From Prinsepia uniflora (lineage: Eukaryota; Streptophyta; Magnoliopsida; Rosales; Rosaceae): a stretch of 64,000 nucleotides of DNA. Below are positions 1 through 11,461 of this stretch, one piece after another. Within the stretch, counting starts at the first letter, position 1. The number at the start of each line of letters is the position of its first letter. Below the pieces are notes generated by a model, which was not told where the DNA came from, made no database searches, and worked only from the letters and a program-made list of their open reading frames with translations. The stretch is taken from the NCBI GenBank assembly GCA_032719365.1, contig CM064869.1, forward strand, positions 24,833,504 to 24,897,503. Direction: 5' to 3'. The position numbers and the translations under genes are program-made.

Positions 1-1401
1 TTTGGATGTCGTTTGAGATTAGTTCCACGAGGTTGAAGGTTTAGGGTTCCGGTTTGTTACGTTTAGGACCCGGGGATTTTCAGGAAAAATTAGGTGGACC
101 TTAGTAGTTGTGTTAGTAACGTTCTTGGGTGTTTGTTGACAGGATCGGGATTTCCCGAGGAAGCTGAGGAACGTACGGGACGTTCGGGACGCGACTGAGG
201 GCTTGGTACTGTGAGTGGACCCTTTCTCTTAACTCGAGCATGCATAACTGCTTTTAATTACTTGTTTTATGATTTTACATGAGATTCCATGATTATTGAA
301 TATGTGATGTTGGTTTTACATTATTGCATGTTTTTCGAGAAAATAACATATTTGGCACGTTTTACGATAAAAGGCTGATTTCTGCCTATGATGTTATAGT
401 TTCGGGATTTCAAATGATAAATGGTTTTTAATGATTATAAATGGATTTGAGACATGATTTGATGATCAAAGTTTTCAGTTTTAGAATCGGATTTTGAGAA
501 TCGAGATTTGGTTTTAAAGTTGAAAAGTGGAATTCCGGATTTGGGTTCGAAATGACGATTTTGGATGCCGGAAGGGCATCCGGCCAGTGATTTCGGATTC
601 GGGTTTGGATGTGGATTGAGAAATGGTTTTCAAATGGTTTTGGATTGGATTTTTTGGATCTGAATATTGGGTTTAAAGACCCGGATATTGTGATTGACGG
701 GGGACGGGCCCGGATTGGGTTTAAAGACCCGGATTGAGTTTAATGACTCGGGAGTTTAAAGACTCGGGAGTTTAAAGACTCGGATATTATTGAGGCCTGG
801 ATTGAGTTTAAAGACTCGGATAGATCCAGTAGGTTTGATCGGATAATGATTGGTTGAAACTTACGTTTTATGATATAGTTTCATGGTGCTTATGATATGA
901 TTTCTATAACTGTTTTTATAATGATTCTGCAAATGTTTTTATGATGATCTTTATGTGATTTATAATTATTTTTAGTAACTGGGTTATGCATGTGATTTCA
1001 AAACGGAGGGCTAAAACCCTGGTTTTATTATGAAATGGTTTTCGGAAATTCTTTTCTTATTTATGGTCCACTCACACCTTCTGTTTTAATTTGCCCTCCA
1101 GGTCTTGGAGCTAGCGCGGGGTTGTGACGTCGAGGCAGCGTCAGAGGCATAGAATTTTTCGAGAGTGACCCCGGAGTGCTTAAACTTTTCCGTTGTGCGT
1201 GTATCTTGTTTATCGGTTTTCTTTCCTTTGTATTTGGTACTATGCTCTGTAAAATTTGACTTCGGGATGTTTAAAGTTCTTCTGTGTCTGACTGTGTATT
1301 TTGGTGGTTTTTCGTGAGTTTATTTCGGTTTAGTGTCGGGGTGTCAGACGGGAGCAGGATTTACCTCGTTTTTCGGGGTGAAATCGGGGTGGATCCTGAC
1401 A
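1..1401 (+). mobile_element. 3' part of a Tekay-like Ty3/gypsy LTR (family C)
   Basis: The segment aligns by eye with the second half of the LTR at 43672-46720. Shared landmarks are the GTTACGTTTAGGACCCGGGG block (about 60 here, 45395 there), a 'gtttaaagactcgg' repeat tract, and the final stretch ending in GGATCCTGACA. The LTR ends at about 1401 and the next bases are not a primer-binding site, so this is a 3' LTR or a solo LTR. Its start lies before the window. Indels relative to the 45-46 kb copy show that it is a separate, diverged insertion. Confidence 0.8.
670..815. repeat. Short tandem 'gtttaaagactcgg' repeat inside LTR C
   Basis: Several copies of a 14-16 bp unit (gtttaaagactcggg/at) follow one another. 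The same tract, with a different copy number, lies at about 46005-46200 in the other family C LTR, so copy number changes within the family. Confidence 0.7.
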
Positions 1402-3114
1402 CTTGCTGCCAGATGTTTTGCGGGCATATTGAACAAATTTGCAATGTAAATAATTCAATAGTATGATTTATAAGAAGCTACATGAGCATAATAAAATCAT
1501 TAAGAAGAATTTCCAACAAGTAATATTTATCAAGTAGTTACTTACAAATTTTTCTAAATGCATTACATCTAGTCATCTGGAATTCTTCCGTCTAACTATG
1601 GGCTCGTTCGGCGAGGAAGATTAGATTGAATTGTATTAAGCTCATCAAACTCTAAATGTTTTTTTATGTAAAGTGTTTAGACATTGGAGAAAATTTATAC
1701 CTCTAAATGGTAGGATTGGAGAGGTAAGTTTTTATTTATATTTTTTTAATTTAAACCCCTCTTAAATGCACCCTAATTTTTTCCCTAAAAGGCCGAGAAG
1801 GTTCGCCAAGTAGCACTACGGTCTAGTAGTGTTGCTTCCTCACTTGTAAGTGAGAAGTCTCAAATTCAACTTTCATGAATGGCAAAGATGTTACATATGA
1901 GTGTGGAGTTTAAAATATAGTTGTAAGTATATTGTGTGGCCTAACTCAAATCTCCCTCTCCCTAGATTAGAATTAAACTAGAATATTATTATCCCCACTT
2001 CCCCAAGAAGGTCCCAATAACACAGAGGTGCATGTATCCAATCATCACGAAATCTTTGACCAATAATAATCATAGAAGTCCAAGAATCAAACTAAAATTT
2101 GGAATTCTCTTCTTAAAACATGAGTCTGGTGAATGGTGATTCATATAATTTTCGAAAACTTTACCCACCAATCCTACTAATTATTGAATGCATAATCCGA
2201 ATTTGAACAACATCATTGTTCATTAGCGTCGTTTGTATTTGGGTTATTAGGTAGCTGATTATGTTGTTGGTGGAAGACATGTATTGCACATGGTTTGTGA
2301 TCTACCCATTGCAACAGACAATGCTATTTTTTGCCAAACTGGCCCTAAGGTACTCATTCGTCACAGTATTTTTTTGAATTCTGGTTAATTAGAAAAAATA
2401 AATCATTTATTTCAGGTGCAACAACTAATTAGATTTTGTATTTGCTGCTATAGGAGTTCCATCATGTCACGTTTGGTAAGAATTGAAGCTGATTTGTGAT
2501 ACGCAATTGATTGTATCGTATAAAGTTTGTTTAGTGAATGGTTTTGGTTAAGCAAGGATCACTACTATACTAATCTAAAACTCTAAAATGCAAACGCAAC
2601 AACTATTTGACTTACATGAGACAAAAGGTCTGTTTAACTAAAAAGGAACCAATTTAACATCAGGCAACCACTCTTCTAGTTAATGCAAACCACAAAGGTT
2701 ATTCACATTTAGACGGTGCTAACTACAAACGGAACACCATTAACTAAATTAACTCAATTTTAAAGGGAACGCCAGAATTGGCCAAAATTCAATTCAGAAG
2801 TTGATTGATGCTAACCACAATGGTAATTGCAAATCAAACACAATCAAGATTTGAAGTGTAAGTTATTCATATTACCCCTTTTTTTAATCAATAAATCGTC
2901 GTTCCATTAATTTACATGGAGATATGAATGTGATGTCTTGAAGTTAATTAAACATTCTTAATGATTTGACAAACATTAATTTGGTGTTCAAATAAGAACA
3001 ACACAGCCTTCCAAATAAATTGAAGAAAGTTACCCAACATGCAAAAAAAATCAATTGAATGAACAAATAATGCAGAATGAATTTAAGAACAATTCAGTGA
3101 AAATTTAATCCTTG
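1402..3114. other. AT-rich intergenic DNA, no gene seen
   Basis: No convincing reading frame, RNA gene or complete transposon was found. The sequence is AT-rich with many stops in all frames. A degenerate copy of the 139-bp repeat that follows begins near 3030. Confidence 0.6.
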
Positions 3115-3426
3115 CAAGAACCCAACATGCAAGAAAATCAATTTACAGTCCAGTTGATTTAAGCACAATTCACAAAACATAAGTGTAAATTAACCTCGAA
3201 ATCTCAAAACTCAGATTGAAGAGACAGGTTGAGTCTGATTTCTTTAACCCTTTCAAGAACCCAACATGCAAGAAAATCAATTTACAGTTCACTTGATTTG
3301 AGAATGATTTACAAAACAGAAATAAAAATTTACCTCAAAATCTCGAAACTCGGATTGAAGACGTGGGATGAGTTAGATTTCTTTAACCCTTGCAAGAACC
3401 TAACATGCAAGAAAATCAATTTACAG
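3115..3426. repeat. 139-bp tandem repeat, two full units plus a partial third
   Basis: The block starting 'caagaacccaacatgcaag' recurs at 3115, 3254 and 3393, a period of 139 bp both times. The third unit stops after about 34 bp, exactly where the 30-bp minisatellite begins. Copies differ by scattered substitutions, so the duplication is not recent. Confidence 0.85.
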
Positions 3427-3576
3427 AGATGAGTTCGATGAATTTGATGTCACAAGAGATGAGTTCGATGAATTGGATGCCACAAGAGATGAGTTCGATG
3501 AATTCGGTGGCATAAGAGATGAGTTCGATGAATTCGGTGCCATGAGAGATGAGTTCGATGAATTAGAGAGATGGGT
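3427..3576 (+). repeat. 30-bp minisatellite, five copies, open as RDEFDE repeats
   Basis: Five consecutive 30-bp units start at 3427, 3457, 3487, 3517 and 3547, each beginning agatgagttcgatgaatt. Because 30 is divisible by three, one + frame stays open. It reads RDEFDEF/L plus three variable residues per unit, then a non-repetitive tail to a stop at 3683-3685. Most differences between units fall in the variable third. I recognise no protein family. It could be an exon fragment or chance openness of a repeat. Confidence 0.75.
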
Positions 3577-3888
3577 AAGTCACAAATTAAGTTTTTTGGA
3601 TGAGTGCTCTCTCCAAAGATGGTCATGTAGAGAAGAAACAGTCGAGGCTGTGAACAGCAACACTATCAACACATTGAAGCAATAGGTGATTGCTCGATCA
3701 TAAATGCATCATGTTGTCTCTCGCTCATGCAAGTTAAGTAAGGGGCGATGTCCCATGGCCCTAAGATTTGAGGCTTTGTATGCTAGTCGTTCGGGTGCTA
3801 TCTCTGTCTGGCGATCTTCTAGTAGCCGGTGAGTGCCCCGGTAGATCTTTGGTTGGGAAGGACTGGCATCGTTGGGAGGTTGGATGAG
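3577..3888. other. Non-coding spacer
   Basis: Apart from the tail of the frame that ends at 3685, nothing recognisable is seen between the minisatellite and the Cassandra array. Confidence 0.5.
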
Positions 3889-4494
3889 ATTTCACGACCT
3901 GACCTTCTCCAACAGGATATTGTCCGCTTTGGGCCCAGCCCTCACGATTTTGTTCTCGGGAGCTCACGTGCAACTTCCCAATGGGTCACCCATCTTGGGA
4001 TTGCATCAACCCCTACTCGCTTAACTGCGGAGTTCCCCAGGAATCCAAAACCAGTGAGCTCCCAAAAGGTCTCATGTTGGATAGATGCGCAACCAAACAT
4101 ATAAGGTACATCCCCCAGATCCTCTGAGCTATGTGAGATTGTTAAAATGCCCCCAAGACATGGGTCCTCACAATCCACACCCCTTGGGGGCTAGCGAGGA
4201 CACTCAATTCCAACTGGGGTTGAGCTCTGATACCAAATTGTCACAACCCGACATTCTCCAAAAAGATATTGTCCGCTTTGGGCCCAACCCTCACAGTTTT
4301 GTTCTCAGGAGCTCACATGCAACTTCCCAGTGGGTCATACATCTTGAGATTGCACCAGTCCCTACTCGCTTAACTTTAGAGTTCCCTAGGAATCCAAAAC
4401 TAATGAGCTTCTAAAAGGCCTCCTATTGGATAGATGCGTGCCCACACATATAAGTCGCATCCCTCAGATCCCCCTGGCGATGTGGGATTGCTAA
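3889..4494 (-). mobile_element. Cassandra-type TRIM element, unit 1 (LTR-internal-LTR)
   Basis: Two copies of a roughly 250-bp sequence (about 3889-4147 and 4239-4494) flank a short internal domain. On the minus strand the internal domain starts with the primer-binding site tggtatcagagc (initiator tRNA-Met type; + 4224-4235). It ends in a purine run next to the other LTR. Each LTR contains a minus-strand segment resembling 5S rRNA: 'aactccgcagttaagcg', then a block ending 'gatgggtgacccattggg'. A 5S-derived promoter in the LTR of a tiny non-coding LTR element is the hallmark of Cassandra. The element encodes no protein. Confidence 0.85.
3973..4036 (-). promoter_or_regulatory. 5S rRNA-like Pol III promoter segment in Cassandra LTR 1
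   Basis: Read on the minus strand, the segment has the order and spacing of the central and 3' part of plant 5S rRNA, covering the internal control region. The other three LTRs carry the same segment at about 4321-4386, 4569-4636 and 4924-4989, with more substitutions (for example 'cgcagttaagcg' becomes 'ctaaagttaagcg'). Copy 1 looks closest to 5S. Transcription by Pol III is known for Cassandra and is not shown here. Confidence 0.7.
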
Positions 4495-5127
4495 CCCGAC
4501 CTTCTCCAATAAGATATTACCCGCTTTGGGCCCAGCCCTCACGGTTTTGTTCTCGGGAGCTCACGTGCAACTTTCCAGTGGATCACCCATCTTGAGATTA
4601 CACCAGCCTCTACTCGCTTAACTTTGGAGTTCCCCAGGAATCCAAAGCCAATGAGTTCCCAAAAGGCCTCATGTTGGATAGATGTGCGCCACACGTATAA
4701 GGCGCATCTCCCAGATTCCTCGGGCGATGTGGGATTACTAACCATGAAGCCAAGACATGGGTCCTCACAATCCACCCCCCTGGGGCCCAGCGTCCTTGCT
4801 GGCACACTCAATTCCGACTGGGGATGGACTCTGATACCAAATTGTCATGACCCGACCTTCTCCAACAGGATAGTGTTCGCTTTTTGCCCAGCCCTCACGA
4901 TTTTGTTCTCGGGAGCTCACATGCAACTTCTCAGTAAGCCACCCATCCTAGGATTGCACCAGCCTCAACTCGCTTAACTTTGAAGTTCCAACCAAACTCA
5001 AAGCTAGTGAGCTACCAAAAGGCTTCATGTTGGATAGATGTGCGCCCACACATATAAGACGCATCCCCCGGATCCCCCGGGCGATGTCGGATTGCTAACC
5101 ATGCCCTCAAGGCACGAGTTCTCACAT
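4495..5127 (-). mobile_element. Cassandra-type TRIM element, unit 2, joined directly to unit 1
   Basis: LTR 3 (about 4495-4744), an internal domain with the minus-strand primer-binding site at + 4828-4839, and LTR 4 (4843-5101) repeat the structure of unit 1. LTR 3 begins inside the usual LTR start: the first 7-8 bases are missing and it abuts the shortened end of LTR 2 with no internal domain between. After LTR 4 about 26 bp resemble the start of another internal domain and then stop. The whole is therefore a truncated tandem array, not two independent insertions. Confidence 0.8.
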
Positions 5128-6305
5128 GAGAAGTCATCCAGATGAGGTTGAATTAGCCATGGGTTAGTACTTCCTAGGCCTATCTGATGACACTCACTAG
5201 ATTGCAGGTTGATCGATAAGAATGTGATCGGTCATGGGCTAGTCGTTCGAAGGTCGATCCGTCGATCCCTTGTCTCGACTCTGCTCACGCTAGGACACCC
5301 TTGCGATAGTGATAATGATCTCGTATTACTCTACCAGAACTTGATTCTTGGTGTTTATCTTGGTGTTGTGAGCTTTGAGTTTAGCCACTTCCCGTATGAG
5401 GTCTTCCAATGTCTGTCTACATACATGAGAGAAGTATGAGTAAACTCTCCTTCATTTTGTTTGTCCAACATGGCGCTAGGGGCAGTCAGGAAGGTTGAGG
5501 AGGTAAGTGAGAGCATAGGAGGTTGTTTAAGAATCCCACAGACGGCGCCAAACTATTGATGTTAATAATTTGACCAACTTAAACTCTTCTCACTGAACTC
5601 TTTTGGCTGCTTTTCTCATGGTAACAAGACTTGTAAAAAAAAGTTAAGAGTAAAGGAGTACCGATATGGTGCCAGCCTAATAGTCTCATATGTTTAAATA
5701 AGATTAAGTGTACATGGTACTGTAGTACTTTATACAGTGTAGGGGCAAGATTGTCATTACTTTTTGAAGAAGAGGTGCCATTGTATTTAAAATAACATTA
5801 AATGTTGTTGGTAGAATAGTTCAATGTAGAATAAATGTCGTTATCCTTGAGGCTAACATGTGCCCTAGTGTGGTCCTAAGTCATATTTCTAACTCAATCA
5901 GCCGAGCAAGAGGTAGGTCGACCAGAGTAGGCATACATGCTGTTTGAGATTGATATAGTCGGGACCGTGTGTGTTGCCAAGGTTCGAGCTGATTGACCAT
6001 TTGTGGTCGGCCGGGTTGTCTCGGTGTGCCGTGTCTAAAGCTGAGCTTAGATATGTTTGTGTGGTTGAGAGCTTGGGTTGTCTTTAGCGGAACTACTCAG
6101 CCTTAATCAAGTTGACCAAATTAACTGCGAACAATCTTAATAAATAAAATAAAAGTAGAAATATGAAATTACATGTTAAGAGTTATCACTGTCTCCAAAT
6201 AGTTCATCCTAATCAATTTAAAAAACAGTCAAATCTTTTTAAATAGTTTTATATTAACACTAAATTGACCACATATCATGATTATCCAATATTAGTATTG
6301 ACAGC
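5128..6305 (-). mobile_element. Degenerate LTR-retrotransposon relic with a primer-binding site
   Basis: At + 5533-5550 the minus strand reads tggcgccgtctgtgggat, which has the form of a plant LTR-element primer-binding site of the TGGCGCC type. An LTR would lie to its right (from about 5552) and internal DNA to its left. No second LTR and no coding domain are recognisable, and the right edge is unclear. The relic call rests mostly on this motif and its position. Confidence 0.4.
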
Positions 6306-6812
6306 TGTTGATGCAGAAATTTTCCGGTCTCGTAAAATTCCTTCTCGATCCCTACACACAAGAACCAAAATCAAATGGGGTTAAGGTTGAATCCCAGGGG
6401 GGTGGTTCAACCGTAAACGCTTCGATGCTTAAGTTAGTTTTCTGAGAAAGAATAATCTGACAGAGTGTTTGTATAAGTTTTTGATTACCTTTAGAAGTGA
6501 GATGATGTCTTCTATTTATAGTGAAACCTTGAGGGTCACCAGAGCGTCAGATTGGTTGAAGAAGAAAATGTTAAATAAATGATTGTACCGAGTGTAATCA
6601 CTTATTTATTAATGAATAAATAATTCGCTGGGAAGTTATTTATTATCGGCATTGATCTGATTAATTAATACATTTAGCTGGTAAATATATTGAATTAATG
6701 TGGAGATCGTAGCATGTCGATGTCGATTTTACCAAGAGTAATATTGACATTATGAGAATTGTTGGCCACATGACAGCTCCAAAATATTCTGGTAATTTAT
6801 GGTTCCACAACA
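6306..6812 (-). mobile_element. Candidate solo LTR
   Basis: The segment starts TGTTGATGC and ends CCACAACA, so it has TG..CA ends. On the minus strand it contains a good TATA box, ctataaatag (+ 6512-6521), placed as expected for an LTR promoter. No second copy, internal region or clean target-site duplication is visible. A non-LTR origin cannot be excluded. Confidence 0.45.
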
Positions 6813-9084
6813 ACATTCATATCCTATCCCACATTAACGCAATATAAATTATATAACAATATATCTATCATATAGATAACATGTTGATATAGATGCCCAT
6901 AAGCAGAAGCTTTATATCTGGCTAATTCATAATTAAGTTTGTAACTTGTAGAACTTCCAAGTGTATATATATATACAAAGAAGAGGATATTACATATATG
7001 TTAGGTAGGAGCTACTAAGCTAGCATGATGTAAATGTACTTCAGTAAGTAAGTTCTAAGCACAAGAAAAGAATGAGATAAGATTCATGCATGTATCCAGT
7101 ACAAAGGCAGTTGATTTGGTATATATCATCATACCAATCTTTTTGCATATTGGTTATTTTAGGTTGAGTAGATATATGTGTGGATTTACAGCTTTGATTT
7201 TTCCATATCCTTCAAAGCAAAACTTCAAACACTTGAAAGCTGATATATATATATATAGTCATTTTGAGTAAATTTCACTATATTCACATTATCTTCATAT
7301 AATATTATGATTTAATTATATCATAGCACGAATTTAATTTGTCTGAAAGGAATCATCTGATTTATGTGTATATATATATAAATATATTATGTCCCAATAA
7401 TATATAACTTAACAACATAAATTTCTCCTTGAATAAAATAAGTTTGATAATATCAAATGAAGACATTAGAGATTTTTTAAGAACCAAGGCATGATAGGCA
7501 TATTCAAATGAAGAATATGTTGTCATTTTTTTCACCCACCTGCCACCACACAGACAGAAAGATCAGAAAAGGGGTTGAACTTTTTATATGACCAGAAAAG
7601 GTAATAAGATACCAAACGATAAAACCCTTTGAAAACTTGGACCCCAAGTTCATTGTAATATTGAGTAAATATATTATTGTTTGACAGCCACTGTCCCACG
7701 CACAAGTACACAGCACCTCAACAGTAGGTATGATGAGGTGGAGATATGGAGATAGATATATGGATAGTGGATTGTGATCTTTTTTAGAGGTAGCACGCTT
7801 ATTCTTTGCTGGCTTCCAACTGTTTGTTTTGCCTCGAACTGGACTGCAAACGGTAACATCAATCCTCAATGATCAATCTTTTTTAGGGCAAAGGAATTAA
7901 AATTTAACTACTTTTGTTTGTCCTTTATGTTTCTCTTTTGACTATTGAATTTTACTATTCTAGCTTTGTTTATCGATTTTAATTTTATTTTGATTTAATT
8001 TAAATCTAACACTTTATTTTGATTTAATTTAAATCTAATTTTGGAGAGTGGATTTCTAAATAAAGACTTTGGTCGTATAGGTTGATGATATGTACAATGT
8101 ACATACAGTGTAATGTTTTAGGAGGCTTTTGGATTGGATTTGGATTTTAGATTTCATGTAACAAGACTTGATTACTAGATGTACGTACTAATGAAATGAA
8201 AGGAATTTGAGATAACTATATGCATAAAATCATTCAATTAAACTCAATTTGCTTCTTTCACTATTCATCTATTCAAATACTAGCTAGCATTCATGCATTG
8301 AAATGGTTTCGTCAATTCAAAATTCCTTATAAAATAAATGGAGCCTAAGTTATGTGTGTGTTCTTCTAAAAGGAATTCGGGTTTTTACTTTAGGGTGAAA
8401 AACAAAACATTTTTTTTATCATGCACATAATAAACAATTAGGAAAAAAGAAAAAAACAAATTTGATCAATGTGATTCAAATTTTCTTAATTTTTGATTAT
8501 TTTTTTACTGATTTGAGTGTCAATCAAACTTAATTAAAACTTGTTGACATTAATTTGATTATCAATGTTGATGGATCGATGACTGTTCATGAAATATTGA
8601 TTATTTGCCTTTGATCTTACACAATACATAATAAGCTAATTAATAATCTCTTCTCCTCAAAACCTGATAATAATTATTGAGTATAAGTAAAAACAGATGA
8701 TCAAATGCCACCAACCATAAATAAACATATATATATATATATATTATAGATTTCTTGAATAATTAATGGAGATTCATGAGTACAATACTATATGGAATTT
8801 TAATTATATATATATATATATTTGCTAATATCTTATTTTTCCTGTTCTTAGAAATGCCTGATCTAGAGGCTAAGAAAAAGTAATTAACTAATCCCCCCAA
8901 CCCTTGTGGAAAAAAGGGTATAATATTGTGTATATCACAGTACGTACATTCAGTTCTGTACAAACCCAGGTAGAACCAATTAATGATATCAATCATAATC
9001 CCCAAAAACCAATGATTTAGATGATGATGATAACAATTAATTATAAATAAAATAAATAGGAGGTAGCTAGCAGATCCAAATTCA
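6813..9084. other. AT-rich intergenic DNA with short (TA)n tracts
   Basis: No gene is supported. Short TA runs occur near 6967, 7243, 8728 and 8808. A 121-codon open frame at 7504-7869 (-) has no recognisable domain and atypical composition, so it is not called. The last part is the 3' flank of the gene at 9085. Confidence 0.6.
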
Positions 9085-9711
9085 TTAAAAGGCTTTGTGA
9101 TAAAATTCATTAATCTTCTTCCATGAGTCTTCCCTCTGCATCTTCAACTGTTTGTAGAAGTTCCCAATGAAAGTCTCAGCTTTGGCATACAGCTCTTGTC
9201 CACTAAGCTCTCCCCCAACTTCTTCTTCCTCTCTCGTTATCACTGCATGGTTGTCATCCTCACCAGCCCCTATGAAGAAAAGGCTGGGCATGGAAGGACA
9301 CTTTCTAACGCTCTCCATTTTCACACTCTCAACAATCTTCTCAGACCTGGATTTTTCCACAATCTTGTTAGCCTTTTTGACACAAGACTGGGATTGTGAA
9401 ACAGCCCTTTGATCTTCATCATTATTGTTGGCAACAACCCTTTTGTCCGAGGACCCTAATTCTGAGGCAATCGCAGGCTGGAGGGCAGCGAAACCGGTGC
9501 CAAAATTGTTCTTTATCTCATAATGATGATGATCCGAAGGTTTGGAGAAGGATGAGAGAAGGCCGGCTTGTGCTCCGAGGGCGATGATGAGGAGGTTGGT
9601 GATTACATAGAGGTAAGGAGTTCTAAGTGATGAGGATAGCAGAGGTGCTAGGATGAGAAGAATGGCTAGCAGTGAAAGCATTAGAATCTGAGACTTTTCA
9701 AATTTGTTCAT
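9085..9711 (-). CDS. DUF4408/DUF761-type small membrane protein, 208 aa
   Basis: A single-exon gene whose start is the ATG at 9711, the first M followed by a sensible N-terminus (MNKFEKSQ). An upstream in-frame extension has 5'UTR-like, Ser/Pro-rich translation and was not used. Residues about 8-55 hold two hydrophobic stretches, expected to be membrane segments. The middle is polar and low-complexity with Lys/Glu-rich charge. The C-terminus (about 170-200) has the ELYAKAETFIGNFYKQLKMQ motif typical of DUF761. Hydrophobic N-terminus plus DUF761 tail is the layout of the plant 'cotton fibre protein'/DUF4408 family, whose biochemical role is not established. It stands alone between intergenic stretches and looks intact. 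The family call is from motif recognition; function is unknown. Confidence 0.85.
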   Translation of the reverse strand: MNKFEKSQILMLSLLAILLILAPLLSSSLRTPYLYVITNLLIIALGAQAGLLSSFSKPSDHHHYEIKNNFGTGFAALQPAIASELGSSDKRVVANNNDEDQRAVSQSQSCVKKANKIVEKSRSEKIVESVKMESVRKCPSMPSLFFIGAGEDDNHAVITREEEEVGGELSGQELYAKAETFIGNFYKQLKMQREDSWKKINEFYHKAF

Positions 9712-9813
9712 GGCTGCTGGCTGTTGAGGGAATGAGAGGTAATGACAAGGGAATGACAAGGAATGAGAGGAAATGGGATTTGTAGTGGTAGAAAGCAAGT
9801 AAAGGCTGTGGAC

Positions 9814-9823
9814 ATATTTATAG
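9814..9823 (-). promoter_or_regulatory. TATA box of the DUF761-type gene
   Basis: The minus strand reads ctataaatat about 105 bp before the ATG at 9711. That would give a transcription start near 9785 and a 5'UTR of about 70 nt. Confidence 0.65.
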
Positions 9824-9929
9824 AAGGAGAGATAGAACTTGTGGAGGTAATAGGACCACGGCCAGCTGCACAATAAGATATGATAGTCAAAACAAAAAAA
9901 TACACATAAATTCATAGGAAACTAGTGAT

Positions 9930-11453
9930 GCTTTAATCACTCATAGTACAACTTTATCTGTTCATCCATGTCATTTTCACATATTTGAATTCGTTGTGTA
10001 TGAAAGAAAAACCCTTTGTAACTCAAAATAATCGATAAGAATATTAATCTTAAAAAGAAGGGGATTTTATAAGCGATTTAATTAACTTTTACAGCTTACA
10101 GGTGATTTAACTGTAATACAATTCATGAAAATGAACTGGATATTGATATCAGCAAAGTATGGTTGGAGAAAATCTAGGGTTGTGGAAAAGCAAAAACAAG
10201 TGCAATTGGACATTTGATGATATGATAAGGTCGGTGAAAGCATATTCTTCAGTTGCTTTCATTTCCTCTTTTTTGTTCCGGAGGTCCAATTCGCATTTAG
10301 CAGGCACAAACGTGCGGCTTCTACAGCCTGAAAGCTGAATCGAGCAACACAATGAGCCAATTGTGTGGAGCCCCAACAAAGGGAGATTTCCAGAAATCTA
10401 TCGAATTTACAACGGCTGAATTTTATTCGAATTTTCAACGGCTGAATTCTATTAGAACTTTCATAATCTTTCTTTCTTTTTTTTTTATCAGAAACTTTCA
10501 TAATCTTTAGACACCAAATTATAGAATCTAGTCTATCATAGTCCTACTTGCAGACTTGCAGTAGTAGTGCGCCTGTGGTGAGTGGTACCCTTCACCTTTA
10601 AGGCCCACTTGTCCTTTCTATTTGGGCTTTTTAGCCTCTCGCAATCGAAATAAAATTGACCCGCCTTTAGAACCCCAGGTCCTCAAACATTCCCTTTTTT
10701 GTCTTCCTCTCGGTTATTTTTTTGGGGTAAAAACCAAAATTGTATTTCTAAGTATTGCATTGAATTTGATAATGCACCTTAAATATAAATGAATGTATTT
10801 TCATTGTAAAATTATGAAATCTCACTTACAGAACATGACCTTAATATGATCACTCCGTTTTTTTTTTTGGGTAGTTTTCATTATCTTAAAATAGAACATA
10901 AATTTTGAATCTCAAAGGTAGTTTATTTCATACAATGCAAAATCGCTTTTTTTTTTGGGAGGTCATGTCTCTCAGATTCCTAGCTTTTCAGTAGGGAATG
11001 GATAAATGAAAGGCTCCCAATATACCAAACAAAATAGATAAGGAAAAGGATAAATGCACATGATTTTACTATTTAAACTTTTCTGGCTGACGCCAAGAAC
11101 AACTCTTTTCCATTTCATCATCTTGGGTTTTGAGTAGGTTTATCCATAATTTGTCACCTTCTTTTTCATATTTCATTTCAGAATAGATAAAAAAACACCA
11201 CTAATGCAGCCATTGTCAAAAACAAAAATCTCTAATGGCAGTCAATAATATATGTATTGGGTTTTAGACAGACAATTATAGGCCCACATCAGAACATCCA
11301 ACCAAAATGACACCAAACGTAAGGATCCTGAATGTTTTCTGTTTTATAACTTTCCAACTCACGTTCTAGGTTATAGGATTCACTTTTCCTAGGAATAAAT
11401 CTGAGGCCTTCAGGATGCTCTCTCTCTCTCTCTCTTTCTCGTGGAATAATAGA
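9930..11453. other. Intergenic DNA, no gene assigned
   Basis: AT-rich with several poly-T runs (10481, 10859, 10949) and a (CT)n tract at about 11418-11435. Short open frames on the minus strand at 10149-10501 overlap each other in two frames and show no domain I recognise. Confidence 0.55.
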
Positions 11454-11461
11454 TCATAGTC

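Noticed and set aside
3829..4977. Several 70-117 codon frames in the Cassandra array
   Set aside because: They lie in non-coding TRIM LTRs, overlap on both strands and repeat with the LTRs.
7504..7869. 121-codon minus-strand frame
   Set aside because: No recognisable domain, no promoter or splice context, and AT-rich surroundings.
9712..9915. N-terminal extension of the DUF761-type protein
   Set aside because: It includes the TATA box and 5'UTR; its translation does not resemble the family, while the ATG at 9711 does.
10149..10501. Two overlapping minus-strand frames of 76-80 codons
   Set aside because: Neither shows a known motif and each breaks the other's frame; kept as unassigned intergenic DNA.
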